From the NCBI RefSeq assembly GCF_010730575.1, contig NZ_AP022614.1, positions 2,480,001 through 2,544,000 of the forward strand: DNA of 64,000 nucleotides, written 5' to 3'. This document shows, one piece after another, positions 1 through 7,773 of this stretch (position 1 is the first letter of the stretch; each line of letters starts with the position of its first letter). The notes beneath the pieces were generated by a model. That model had not been told where the DNA came from. It did no database searches and saw nothing but the letters and a program-made list of their open reading frames with translations. The position numbers were made by a program, and so were the translations under genes. Source of the stretch: Mycobacterium parmense. Lineage in GTDB: Bacteria > Actinomycetota > Actinomycetes > Mycobacteriales > Mycobacteriaceae.

Positions 1-162
1 GACCTGGTGCCCCACCTCGACGTCGACGTCGACACCTACATCGCGAATGTACGCGAGGTGAACGCCGCGGCGCCCATCCTGCCGGTCAGCGCGCGCACCG
101 GTGCGGGCATGGAGGCCTGGTACGGCTGGCTGCGGCGCTTCGCGGGCGGCGCGCAGAACTGA
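1..162 (+). CDS. hypB: HypB C-terminal end, hydrogenase nickel-incorporation GTPase (partial)
   Basis: Only the last 53 codons are in the window; the reading frame enters from the left edge and stops with TGA at 160-162. The translation contains [18 protein letters not shown] followed by [17 protein letters not shown], which matches the end of the SIMIBI GTPase HypB (the base-recognition DLLPHL region and the SARTGEGMxAW C-terminal motif). HypB delivers nickel to the hydrogenase large subunit together with HypA. The structural genes start 227 bases downstream, so this is the end of an upstream maturation block. I am confident of the family; the missing N-terminal part prevents saying whether a His-rich nickel-binding region is present. 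Confidence 0.85.
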   Translation, partial: DLVPHLDVDVDTYIANVREVNAAAPILPVSARTGAGMEAWYGWLRRFAGGAQN

Positions 163-238
163 GATTTTGCAACCGATTTGCATGACGATCCGGTCCGGTC
201 GGCCCAACCCGCAACGGGATGCGGCCAAAACCAGTGCA

Positions 239-306
239 ATGCGACGCATGTGCAACTACTGAGGTCGGCCGCAACCGTTGACATTGCACGACGGCGGGAG
301 TAGACC
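239..306 (+). promoter_or_regulatory. Candidate hydrogenase promoter and upstream palindrome
   Basis: The 227-base gap between hypB and hhyS carries a perfect -35 hexamer TTGACA at 278-283 and, after a 17-base spacer, TAGACC at 301-306, which keeps only the TA of a sigma-A -10 box. About 30 bases upstream is an 11-base hyphenated palindrome (ATGCG-A-CGCAT, 239-249). Several TGCA-containing words lie around it (TTTTGCAA, ATTTGCAT, GTGCAAC). Promoter position is read directly from the bases; that the palindrome is an operator is inference. hhyS would have a leader of roughly 75 bases. Confidence 0.35.
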
Positions 307-389
307 CGGAAATTAGCGCTGCGCAAGTGGGCCGACGGTCGACTCCGGTGGCGCAGGAGCCATTCAGCCCGGCTCCGGAAAGCTGCAGC

Positions 390-1445
390 ATGCCAACCGA
401 CGCAGCAGTCAAAGCAGAACAAACGTTGATTCATGTTCTCTGGATCAATGCGGGGCTCAGTTGTGACGGCGATTCGGTGGCGTTGACTGCCGCCACCCAG
501 CCCAGCGTCGAGGAGATCGCCCTCGGCGCGCTTCCGGGCCTCCCCCAGGTCGCCGTGCACTGGCCGCTGATCGACTTCGAGTGCGGACCCAACGGTGGGG
601 CCGACGACTTCCTCGAGTGGTTCTTCAAGGCCGATCGTGGTGAATTGGAACCCTTCGTTCTGGTCGTCGAGGGGTCGATCCCCAACGAGAAGATCAAGGA
701 CGAGGGCTACTGGTGCGGGTTCGGCAACGACCCGGCCACCGGCCAGCCGATGACCACCAGCGAGTGGCTCGACCGGTTGGCGCCCAAGGCGACCGCGATA
801 GTCGCGGTCGGCACCTGTGCCACCTACGGCGGCATCCACGCCATGGCCGGCAACCCGACCGGCGCGATGGGAGTGCCGGATTACCTGGGCTGGGACTGGA
901 AGAGCAAGGCCGGGATACCGATCGTGTGCGTGCCCGGATGCCCCATCCACCCCGACAACCTCTCGGAGACGCTGACCTACCTGCTGTACATGGCCACCGG
1001 CCAGGCACCGATGATTCCGCTCGACGACGCGCTGCGTCCCCAGTGGTTGTTCGGCAAGACCGTGCACGAGGGGTGTGACCGGGCCGGCTATTACGAGCAG
1101 GGCGATTTCGCCACCGAGTACGGGTCACCGAAATGCATTGTGAAGCTGGGCTGTTGGGGTCCGGTCGTCAAGTGCAACGTGCCCAAGCGCGGATGGATCA
1201 ACGGCGTCGGCGGCTGCCCCAACGTGGGCGGGATCTGCATCGGCTGCACCATGCCGGGCTTCCCGGACAAGTTCATGCCGTTCATGGACGAGCCCCCGGG
1301 CGGCAGGGTGTCCACCGCCGCGTCGGGCCTGTACGGGAGCGTGATCCGCAACCTGAGGGCCATCACCGGGCGCACCGTCGACAAGGAGCCGCGGTGGCGC
1401 CACAACGGCAACCAACTCACCACCGGAGCGCGCCGCACCTGGTAG
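390..1445 (+). CDS. hhyS: [NiFe]-hydrogenase small subunit, actinobacterial-type (group 1h)
   Basis: Iron-sulfur subunit of a respiratory H2-uptake hydrogenase; it carries electrons away from the active site of HhyL. The 351-residue protein has no Tat signal, as expected for this cytoplasm-facing group. The first proximal-cluster motif is CDGD (C25-x2-D28), where ordinary small subunits have C-x2-C; Asp ligation is a known property of the actinobacterial-type enzyme from Ralstonia eutropha. Further cluster Cys lie in VGTCATYGG, VCVPGCPIH, HEGCDR, KLGCWGP, VKCNVP and the CIGCTMPGFPD end. ATG 390 is chosen because GGAAAG precedes it and the protein then begins just before the conserved core; an in-frame GTG at 327 would add 21 residues. 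hhyL follows after 53 bases. Confidence 0.93.
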   Translation: MPTDAAVKAEQTLIHVLWINAGLSCDGDSVALTAATQPSVEEIALGALPGLPQVAVHWPLIDFECGPNGGADDFLEWFFKADRGELEPFVLVVEGSIPNEKIKDEGYWCGFGNDPATGQPMTTSEWLDRLAPKATAIVAVGTCATYGGIHAMAGNPTGAMGVPDYLGWDWKSKAGIPIVCVPGCPIHPDNLSETLTYLLYMATGQAPMIPLDDALRPQWLFGKTVHEGCDRAGYYEQGDFATEYGSPKCIVKLGCWGPVVKCNVPKRGWINGVGGCPNVGGICIGCTMPGFPDKFMPFMDEPPGGRVSTAASGLYGSVIRNLRAITGRTVDKEPRWRHNGNQLTTGARRTW

Positions 1446-1498
1446 GTGCCGGCGCGCTTCATTCCTTTTAGCCGTCCAGGCGGAGAGCGGTATCTGCT

Positions 1499-3295
1499 AT
1501 GACAACCACCATTCCCGAACCCACCCAAGCCGGGCGCAAACCCGGCCAGCTCGTCGACATGGCCTGGGACCCGATCACCAGGATCGTCGGCAGCCTCGGC
1601 ATCTACACCAAGATCGACTTCGAGAACAGAGAGGTCGTCGAGTGCCACAGCACCTCGTCGATCTTCCGCGGCTACTCGATCTTCATGAAGGGCAAGGATC
1701 CGCGCGACGCCCACTTCATCACCAGCCGGATCTGCGGCATCTGCGGCGACAACCACGCCACCTGCTCGTGCTACGCGCAGAACATGGCCTATCGCGTCAA
1801 GCCTCCGCACCTCGGCGAGTGGATCGTCAACCTCGGCGAGGCCGCGGAATACATGTTCGACCACAACATCTTCCAGGAGAACCTGGTCGGGGTGGACTTC
1901 TGCGAGAAGATGGTCTCCGAGACCAACCCGAGCGTGCTGTCCCTGGCGGAGAAGACTCAGGCGCCGCACGCCGACGCGCACGGGTATCGCACCATCGCCG
2001 ACATCATGCGCTCGCTCAACCCGTTCAGCGGCGAGTTCTACCGCGAGGCGCTGGTGGTCAGCCGCTGGACGCGGGAGATGTTCTGCCTCATGGAGGGTCG
2101 CCACGTGCACCCGTCCACGCTGTACCCCGGCGGGGTGGGCACCGTCGCGACCATCCAGCTGATGACCGACTACATGACCCGGCTGATGCGCTACGTCGAG
2201 TTCATGAAGAAGGTCGTGCCCATGCACGACGACCTGTTCGACTTCTTCTATGACGCACTGCCCGGCTACGAGAAGGTCGGCCTGCGCCGCACCCTGCTGG
2301 GCTGCTGGGGCTCCTTCCAGGACCCCGAGGTGTGCAACTTCGAGTACAAGGACATGGAGCGCTGGGGTAACGCGATGTTCGTGACCCCGGGCGTGGTGGT
2401 CGACGGCAAGCTGGTCACCCACTCGCTGGTGGACATCAACCTGGGCATCCGAATCCTTTTGGGCAGTTCGTATTACGACGACTGGACCGACCAGGAGATG
2501 TTCGTGCAACGCGATCCGCTGGGCAACGCCGTCGACCGCCGGCATCCGTGGAATCAGCACACCAACCCGCACCCGCAGAAGCGGGACATGGAAGGTGGCA
2601 AGTACAGCTGGGTGATGTCGCCGCGCTGGTTCGACGGAAAGGACCACCTCGCGCTGGACACCGGCGGCGGCCCGCTCGCGCGGCTGTGGTCCACGGCGCT
2701 GGCCGGGCTGGTCGACATCGGCTACGTCAAGGCGACCGGCAACAGCGTCAAGATCAACCTCCCCAAGACCGCCCTGAAGGGTCCGGTGGAGTTCGAGTGG
2801 AAGGTGCCCAAGTACGGCAGCAACACGATCGAACGCGACCGTGCGCGCACCTACTTCCAGGCCTATGCGGCCGCGTGCGCGCTGCACTTCGCCGAGAAGG
2901 CCCTCGAGGAGATCCGCGCCGGGCGCACCAAGACGTGGGAAAAGTTCGAGGTGCCCGACGAGGCCATCGGCTGCGGCTTCACCGAGGCGGTGCGCGGCGT
3001 GCTCAGCCACCACCTGGTGATCCGGGACGGCAAGATCGCCAACTACCACCCGTACCCGCCCACCCCGTGGAACGCCAACCCGCGCGACAGCTACGGAACG
3101 CCGGGCCCCTACGAAGACGCGGTGCAGGGCCAACCGATCTTCGAGGAGAACGGCCGGGACAACTTCAAGGGCATCGACGTGATGCGCACGGTGCGCAGCT
3201 TCGATCCGTGCCTGCCCTGCGGTGTGCACATGTACCTGGGGAAGGGAAAGACCCTGGACAGATTGCACACACCCACCCAGTCACCCGCCGAGTGA
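1499..3295 (+). CDS. hhyL: [NiFe]-hydrogenase large subunit, group 1h
   Basis: Catalytic subunit that holds the Ni-Fe(CN)2(CO) centre and oxidises H2. Both metal-binding signatures are intact: L1 RICGICGDNH at residues 77-86 and L2 DPCLPCGVH at 569-577. The 21 residues after H577 are the C-terminal peptide that the maturation endopeptidase is expected to remove. At 598 residues it has the usual length. The protein resembles the high-affinity hydrogenases (Hhy, Hyd2) that let mycobacteria scavenge atmospheric H2. The start ATG follows a purine-rich stretch (GGCGGAGAGCGG). It forms an obvious pair with hhyS and is followed after 59 bases by the iron-sulfur protein gene. Confidence 0.95.
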   Translation: MTTTIPEPTQAGRKPGQLVDMAWDPITRIVGSLGIYTKIDFENREVVECHSTSSIFRGYSIFMKGKDPRDAHFITSRICGICGDNHATCSCYAQNMAYRVKPPHLGEWIVNLGEAAEYMFDHNIFQENLVGVDFCEKMVSETNPSVLSLAEKTQAPHADAHGYRTIADIMRSLNPFSGEFYREALVVSRWTREMFCLMEGRHVHPSTLYPGGVGTVATIQLMTDYMTRLMRYVEFMKKVVPMHDDLFDFFYDALPGYEKVGLRRTLLGCWGSFQDPEVCNFEYKDMERWGNAMFVTPGVVVDGKLVTHSLVDINLGIRILLGSSYYDDWTDQEMFVQRDPLGNAVDRRHPWNQHTNPHPQKRDMEGGKYSWVMSPRWFDGKDHLALDTGGGPLARLWSTALAGLVDIGYVKATGNSVKINLPKTALKGPVEFEWKVPKYGSNTIERDRARTYFQAYAAACALHFAEKALEEIRAGRTKTWEKFEVPDEAIGCGFTEAVRGVLSHHLVIRDGKIANYHPYPPTPWNANPRDSYGTPGPYEDAVQGQPIFEENGRDNFKGIDVMRTVRSFDPCLPCGVHMYLGKGKTLDRLHTPTQSPAE

Positions 3296-3354
3296 CGATC
3301 GCAAGCGCGGCGCAGCCGGGCGCAGCGGGTCGTCACACTAAGGGAGGACGCACG

Positions 3355-4227
3355 GTGGATCGCCCGGAAACCCTTGAGACACAGACGCAGTGGCGTACGG
3401 CGGGCGATCGGATCCAGACTCTTCTGGATTCCTGCGCGGCGAGCGGGCCGGCCGCGTACGAACGGGCCCGGCAGCTGGTCGCCGAGGTGGTCGGGCTCTA
3501 CGGAGCCGGGCTGGAACGGATCGTCGAGATCGGGGAGGGGGGTCTGGCCGAGCGGCTGGCCACCGACGACCTGGTGGCCAGCCTGCTCCTGGTTCACGGC
3601 CTGCACCCGCACGACGTGCACCGCCGGGTCTCCGACGCGCTGGAACGGGTGCGTCCCTACCTGGGTTCGCACGGCGGGGACGTCGACCTGCTGGAGGTCC
3701 GCGGCGACACGGTGCGGCTCGCTTTCGAAGGCAGCTGCAAGAGTTGCCCCTCGTCGGCGGTGACGCTGGAGCTGGCGGTCGAGGACGCGATCCGCGCGGC
3801 CGCGCCGGAGATCGGCTCGATCGAGGTGGTCACCACCGAGCGGACCGGCATGATTCCCGCCGAATCGCTGATGGCACACCTGCATTCGGATGGCCACGGG
3901 CCCACCGAGTGGCATCCGGCGCCGGAGCTCGGTGAGCTGAGGGCGGGCGAGGTCGCCGGGTTCGTCATCGGCGGGACCGCGCTGCTGGCCTGCCGGGCCG
4001 GTGACCAGACGTTCGTCTACCGGGACCACTGCCCGGTCTGCGACGACACCCTGGCCGGGGCGACGCTGCTGGGCACGCTGCTGCGTTGCCCGCGCTGCGG
4101 GGTGGATTTCGACGTCGCGCGCGCCGGCGCCGCCGCCACCGCGGCACCCCTGGTCCCGGTGCCGCTGCTGAGTCGCGACGGTGTGCCTTCGCTGGCTCTG
4201 CGCGAAGCGCTGGGGGCGGACGCATGA
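3355..4227 (+). CDS. hhyE: NifU-domain/Rieske-like iron-sulfur protein, probable HhyE electron-transfer partner
   Basis: 290-residue two-part protein starting at GTG 3355 behind AGGGAGG (3341-3347). An N-terminal helical part leads to a NifU C-terminal-type domain (about residues 90-165, VRPYLGSHGGDVDLLEV and the cluster motif CKSCP). The C-terminal part resembles a Rieske ferredoxin, but the two ligand boxes read CPVC (C226, C229) and CPRCG (C245, C248) instead of C-x-H and C-x2-H, so the site has four Cys. In M. smegmatis an iron-sulfur protein encoded beside each hydrogenase (HucE, HhyE) is needed to couple H2 oxidation to respiration; I infer the same role here. The symbol is by position and domain logic, not by alignment. 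Confidence 0.72.
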   Translation: MDRPETLETQTQWRTAGDRIQTLLDSCAASGPAAYERARQLVAEVVGLYGAGLERIVEIGEGGLAERLATDDLVASLLLVHGLHPHDVHRRVSDALERVRPYLGSHGGDVDLLEVRGDTVRLAFEGSCKSCPSSAVTLELAVEDAIRAAAPEIGSIEVVTTERTGMIPAESLMAHLHSDGHGPTEWHPAPELGELRAGEVAGFVIGGTALLACRAGDQTFVYRDHCPVCDDTLAGATLLGTLLRCPRCGVDFDVARAGAAATAAPLVPVPLLSRDGVPSLALREALGADA

Positions 4228-4859
4228 CCACCCCCTTCGACGTGCTCACCCGCATCCGCAGCAACCGGCCGCCGCCCGAACCGGAGTACGAGCGGTGTGA
4301 GATGTGCTCGGAGTCGATCGCCGACGAGCACCAGCACGTGGTGAATGTGGGTGCCCGGCAACTGATGTGCGTCTGCCGCGCCTGCTATCTGCTGTTCACC
4401 GATCCGCACGCCGAGCTGCGCTACCGCGCGGTGCCCGACCGTTATCTCGCCTTCGCGGACTTCGCGCTGGACCGCCGCGCGTGGGAGTCCCTGCAGATCC
4501 CGGTCGGGGTCGCGTTCTTCTTCGCCAACTCGGCGCTGGGCCGCACCGTCGCCTTCTACCCCGGCCCCGCCGGGGCGTGCGAGTCCGAGTTGGACCTCGA
4601 CGCCTGGGGAGCCATCAGCGACGCCGACCCGCGGGTGAGCCTGCTGGCCGAGGACGTGGAGGCCCTGCTGATCCGGGTTCCCGAGGACTCCGATTCGTCG
4701 CCGCCGCAATGCTTCCTGGTCCCGATCGACGCCTGCTACGAATTCGTCGGGCGGTTGCGGATGCTGTGGCGGGGCTTCGACGGCGGCCAGCAGGCGCGCG
4801 CGTTCATCGACGACTTCTTCACCCGGGTCGCGGCCCGGGCCGTTCGGACGCTGCCATGA
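4224..4859 (+). CDS. Hydrogenase-linked protein, DUF5947-like
   Basis: 211-residue soluble protein whose ATG overlaps the preceding TGA by 4 bases, so it is translationally coupled to the NifU/Rieske gene. Near the N-terminus it has ERCEMCSESI and, about 25 residues on, CVCRACYLLF: two Cys pairs that look like a small metal-binding (zinc or Fe-S) knuckle. The middle has an FFFANSALGRTVAFYPGPAG stretch. I recognise it as the conserved neighbour annotated as DUF5947 in actinobacterial hydrogenase clusters; that number is from memory. Function is unknown. Its fixed place between the iron-sulfur protein and the maturation genes suggests assembly, membrane coupling or electron transfer for HhySL. 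Confidence 0.68.
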   Translation: MTTPFDVLTRIRSNRPPPEPEYERCEMCSESIADEHQHVVNVGARQLMCVCRACYLLFTDPHAELRYRAVPDRYLAFADFALDRRAWESLQIPVGVAFFFANSALGRTVAFYPGPAGACESELDLDAWGAISDADPRVSLLAEDVEALLIRVPEDSDSSPPQCFLVPIDACYEFVGRLRMLWRGFDGGQQARAFIDDFFTRVAARAVRTLP

Positions 4860-5518
4860 CCGACCGGCCACTGGACGTGGACTTCACGGTCACCGACGTG
4901 GCGCCCGAGCCCTACACCGTCACCCCCATGCTCACCGCGCGTGTCGGCGTCACGGTCGCAGGTCCCGGTGCCGCGGACCCGGTGCACGCCATCGCGCTGC
5001 GCTGCCAGGTCCGCATCGAGCCGCTGCGGCGCTCGTACTCCGACGACGAGGCGGCGGGCCTGACCGATCTGTTCGGACCCCGCGAACGCTGGGCGACCAC
5101 CCAGCGCACGTTTCTGTGGCAGCACTGCACCGCGATGGTCCCGGGCTTCTCCGGCCACACGTCCGTGGCCCTGCCGCTGGACTGCACCTACGATTTCGAG
5201 GTCGCCGCGGCCAAATACCTGCATGCGCTGCGCGGCGGCGCGTTGCCCCTGCAATTCCTGTTCAGCGGAACGATCTTCGTGAAATCGCCGCGCGGGTTCT
5301 CGGTCCAGCAGGTGTCATGGGACTGCGAGTCCCGCTACGACATGCCGGTCGCGGCCTGGCGGGATCTGATCGCTCAGCACTATCCGAACAGTGGCTGGGT
5401 GCGGCTGAACCACGAGACCATCGCCGCGCTGGCCGGCTACAAGTCGGCGCGCGGGCTGCTCGACCTCGACCACGCGGTCACCTCCCTGCTGGACGCCGAA
5501 CGGCAGGCTGCTCGATGA
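4856..5518 (+). CDS. Hydrogenase-linked protein, DUF6084-like
   Basis: 220-residue protein, ATG at 4856 overlapping the previous stop by 4 bases. No signal peptide, transmembrane helix or Cys cluster is visible; the chain is rich in beta-type stretches (ALRCQVRIEPLRR, TSVALPLDCTYDF, LPLQFLFSGTIFV). It contains RTFLWQHCTAMVPGFSG, with conserved-looking aromatic residues. It belongs to a family found beside actinobacterial group 1h/2a hydrogenases (DUF6084 by my recollection). The role is unknown; tight coupling to the genes on both sides means it is made together with the structural subunits. Confidence 0.66.
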   Translation: MTDRPLDVDFTVTDVAPEPYTVTPMLTARVGVTVAGPGAADPVHAIALRCQVRIEPLRRSYSDDEAAGLTDLFGPRERWATTQRTFLWQHCTAMVPGFSGHTSVALPLDCTYDFEVAAAKYLHALRGGALPLQFLFSGTIFVKSPRGFSVQQVSWDCESRYDMPVAAWRDLIAQHYPNSGWVRLNHETIAALAGYKSARGLLDLDHAVTSLLDAERQAAR

Positions 5519-6849
5519 CGCAGACCCCGAGCCGGGACCGGGCCCGCGCCGTCGCCGACGCGGTGCTCTACGAGGGCTACCTGCTCTACCCCTACCGGGG
5601 AACCTCGAGCAAGAATCAATCGCGTTGGCAGTTCGGCGTTCTGGGGCCCGCCGGCGCGGCGGCCGCGGGCCTGGGCGAGGACGACCGCCTGGCCGCGGAG
5701 TTCCTGGTCGACCGCGCCGGCGCGGTCACCCTGGTGGTCCGGTTCTTGCAGTTGCAGCGCCGCCGGGCCGAGCGTGCGAGCGCCACCGGTGAGTTCGAGA
5801 CCGTTCCCGAGCTGACCACACCGGCCGGCTCGTGGCTGACGTGGGACGAGGCCGTCGAATTCGAGAGGTCCTTCGGCCCTATCGCCCTGGACGGTCGGGC
5901 AAGGACGCTGTCGATGGTGGCAGAGGCGGCGACCGACATCGAAATGCTCGACGGCGGACGCCTGGTGCGCCAACGAGAGGAGGTTCGGGGCGTGCTGACG
6001 GTCGCCAGTGAGAGCGATGGCGACCTTGTCCGGGTGTCGGTGCGGGTCTGCAACCTCAGCGCGCCGGCCGCCGACAAGGACGAGGCGATCGCACGGTCCA
6101 TGATCGGCACGCATGTGATCGCCGAGGCGGTTGACGGCCGGTTCGTCTCACTGCTCGAGCCCCCACCACCCGCGACCGGGGCGGCAGCGCGGTGCACCCG
6201 GCACCGCTGCTTCCCGGTGCTGGCGGGCCCGCCGGGAACCCACGACGTGCTGTTGATCTCCCCGATCATCCTCTACGACCACCCCGAGGTGGCCGAACAG
6301 AGCAACACCGCGCTCTACGACTGCACCGAGATCGACGAGATCCTCACCCTGCGCGTGATGACGATGACGGACGAGGAGAAGGCGCAGGCCCGCGCCACCG
6401 ACCCGCGGGCGGCCCGCATCGTCGACCAGTGCGACGCCATGTCGCCCGAAGCGATGGCCGCGCTGCACGGCGTGCTGCGCGATCCGCACGCTCTCGACGC
6501 CTCGGCCGCGCTGATCCCCGAGATCCCCGAGGGCGTCGATTGGTGGGACCCGTTGGCCGACAACGCCGTTCGTCCGGAGATCGACGCGGTCCTGGTGAAC
6601 GGGGTCAGGGTGGCCCGGGGCAGCCGCGTCCGGTTGCACCCGCGGCGCAACGCCGATGCGCAGGACATCTTCGTCGCCGGCAAGACCGCGCGGGTCACCT
6701 CCGTGCACGAGGACGTCGAGGGCGACAAGCACGTCGGGGTGGTCGTCGACGACGACCCCGCGGCCGATCTGCACGACTGGTACGGCCGCTACCTCTACTT
6801 CTCCCCCGACGAGGTCGAACCTCTGGAAGACCAACACAGTCCGTTGTGA
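5515..6849 (+). CDS. Conserved hydrogenase-operon protein of unknown function
   Basis: 444 residues, ATG at 5515 overlapping the previous stop by 4 bases. The N-terminus (LYEGYLLYPYRGTSSKNQ) and the middle (VLAGPPGTHDVLLISPIILYDHPEVAEQ, split across the chain) look like a conserved globular protein without membrane segments. The last third has IDAVLVNGVRVARGSRVRL followed by VEGDKHVGVVVDDDP and DWYGRYLYFSPDEVEPL, a compact beta-rich domain. It carries only two or three Cys, so it is unlikely to hold a cluster. I do not recognise an enzyme family. Its position in the coupled run downstream of hhyL suggests a hydrogenase-specific accessory role. Confidence 0.62.
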   Translation: MTQTPSRDRARAVADAVLYEGYLLYPYRGTSSKNQSRWQFGVLGPAGAAAAGLGEDDRLAAEFLVDRAGAVTLVVRFLQLQRRRAERASATGEFETVPELTTPAGSWLTWDEAVEFERSFGPIALDGRARTLSMVAEAATDIEMLDGGRLVRQREEVRGVLTVASESDGDLVRVSVRVCNLSAPAADKDEAIARSMIGTHVIAEAVDGRFVSLLEPPPPATGAAARCTRHRCFPVLAGPPGTHDVLLISPIILYDHPEVAEQSNTALYDCTEIDEILTLRVMTMTDEEKAQARATDPRAARIVDQCDAMSPEAMAALHGVLRDPHALDASAALIPEIPEGVDWWDPLADNAVRPEIDAVLVNGVRVARGSRVRLHPRRNADAQDIFVAGKTARVTSVHEDVEGDKHVGVVVDDDPAADLHDWYGRYLYFSPDEVEPLEDQHSPL

Positions 6850-6861
6850 AAGGAGATCGAA

Positions 6862-6981
6862 ATGGAAGTGATGGGTTGGATATTCGCGGCCATCCTCGCG
6901 CTGGTGTTCGCGGTGGGCCTGGTGCTCGGCGTGGCGTCCCTGCCCGATGCGCGCCGCTACCTGAGACTGAGGCGGATGTAG
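6862..6981 (+). CDS. 39-residue single-span membrane peptide of the hydrogenase operon (DUF6893-like)
   Basis: A small ORF beginning ATG 6862, preceded by a strong ribosome binding site (AAAGGAGATCGAA, 6849-6861), and ending TAG 6979-6981. It encodes 39 residues: a short start (MEVMGW), one hydrophobic helix of about 20 residues (IFAAILALVFAVGLVLGVAS) and a basic tail (RRYLRLRRM) expected to stay in the cytoplasm. It sits 12 bases after the preceding gene and 17 before the protease gene. Similar tiny proteins are annotated DUF6893 in actinobacterial hydrogenase clusters (from memory). I infer a membrane anchor or contact for the soluble hydrogenase complex. Confidence 0.65.
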   Translation: MEVMGWIFAAILALVFAVGLVLGVASLPDARRYLRLRRM

Positions 6982-6998
6982 GTCTTCGGGCACCGGCA

Positions 6999-7514
6999 AT
7001 GGCAGCACGCATCCTGGTCGCCGGGATCGGCAACATCTTCCTCGGCGACGACGGGTTCGGTTCGGAAGTCGTTCGCAACGCGGATCTCTCGCCGGACGAT
7101 TCGGGCGTCCGCGTCACCGACTACGGCATCCGCGGCATGCACCTGGCCTACGATCTTCTCGAGGACTGGGACGCGCTGGTGCTCGTCGACGCCGTCCCCA
7201 GCCGCGGCAACCCGGGCGCCCTGCACGTCTTCCAGGCCGAACACGACGACCCTGACCATGACTCCGGCTGCGACGCAATGGGAGTGGACGCGCACAGCAT
7301 GGACCCGCAGGCGGTGTTCGCCAGCCTGCGGGCCTTGGGCGGCAGGCTGCCCTACACGGTCGTCGTGGGATGCGAAGCCGGCAGCGTCGAGGAGGGCATG
7401 GGCCTCACCGACCCGGTGGCCAGGGCCGTTCCCCGGGCCGCGCGGGCGGTCGAGGAGATCGTCGCGGCCTTGCGGATTCCGATGGGGCGCGAGCTTTCCC
7501 GAGAGGACGGCTAA
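6999..7514 (+). CDS. Hydrogenase maturation endopeptidase (HyaD/HybD/HycI family)
   Basis: 171-residue nickel-dependent checkpoint protease that removes the C-terminal peptide of the large subunit once the NiFe centre is loaded. The family signature GIGNIFLGDDGFG is at residues 9-21. The three expected nickel ligands of HybD-type enzymes can be matched to D18, D64 (VLVDAVP) and H99 (VDAHSMDP). The start ATG 6999 lies 17 bases behind the small membrane peptide. Its natural substrate is HhyL, whose cleavable tail is present. The next gene, hypC, starts 3 bases after its stop. Confidence 0.88.
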   Translation: MAARILVAGIGNIFLGDDGFGSEVVRNADLSPDDSGVRVTDYGIRGMHLAYDLLEDWDALVLVDAVPSRGNPGALHVFQAEHDDPDHDSGCDAMGVDAHSMDPQAVFASLRALGGRLPYTVVVGCEAGSVEEGMGLTDPVARAVPRAARAVEEIVAALRIPMGRELSREDG

Positions 7515-7517
7515 GCG

Positions 7518-7772
7518 ATGTGCCTTGGCATACCCGGGCAGGTGATCCGGATGCTGGACGGTTACGAGGGGCAGCTGGCGCTGGTCGACGTCACCGGGGA
7601 GCCGCGCAGGATCAACGTCGGGATGTTGCCCGAGGAAACGTTCGCGCCCGGGGACTGGGTCATCATCCACATGGGTTTCGCCGTCGAGAGAACGGACCGC
7701 GCCGGGGCCGAGCAGGCGATGGCCGGTCTCGAGCTGATGGGTCGGGGCCGCGTCGACTCGGAGGGCGGTTGA
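7518..7772 (+). CDS. hypC: Hydrogenase assembly chaperone HypC (first copy)
   Basis: 84-residue chaperone that carries the Fe(CN)2CO unit together with HypD and binds the immature large subunit. The essential N-terminal Cys is present ([10 protein letters not shown]2), and the body follows the HypC/HupF pattern up to [14 protein letters not shown] second, only partly similar HypC is encoded at 12649-12921, and a third HypC-like domain is fused to a SIS domain at 10113-10838. hypF starts 1 base after this stop. Confidence 0.92.
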   Translation: MCLGIPGQVIRMLDGYEGQLALVDVTGEPRRINVGMLPEETFAPGDWVIIHMGFAVERTDRAGAEQAMAGLELMGRGRVDSEGG

Positions 7773-7773
7773 G

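Noticed and set aside
1091..3268. A 725-codon open frame on the minus strand opposite hhyL
   Set aside because: It lies wholly against a gene with full hydrogenase signatures; its translation is His/Val/Leu-rich low complexity typical of the complement of high-GC coding sequence.
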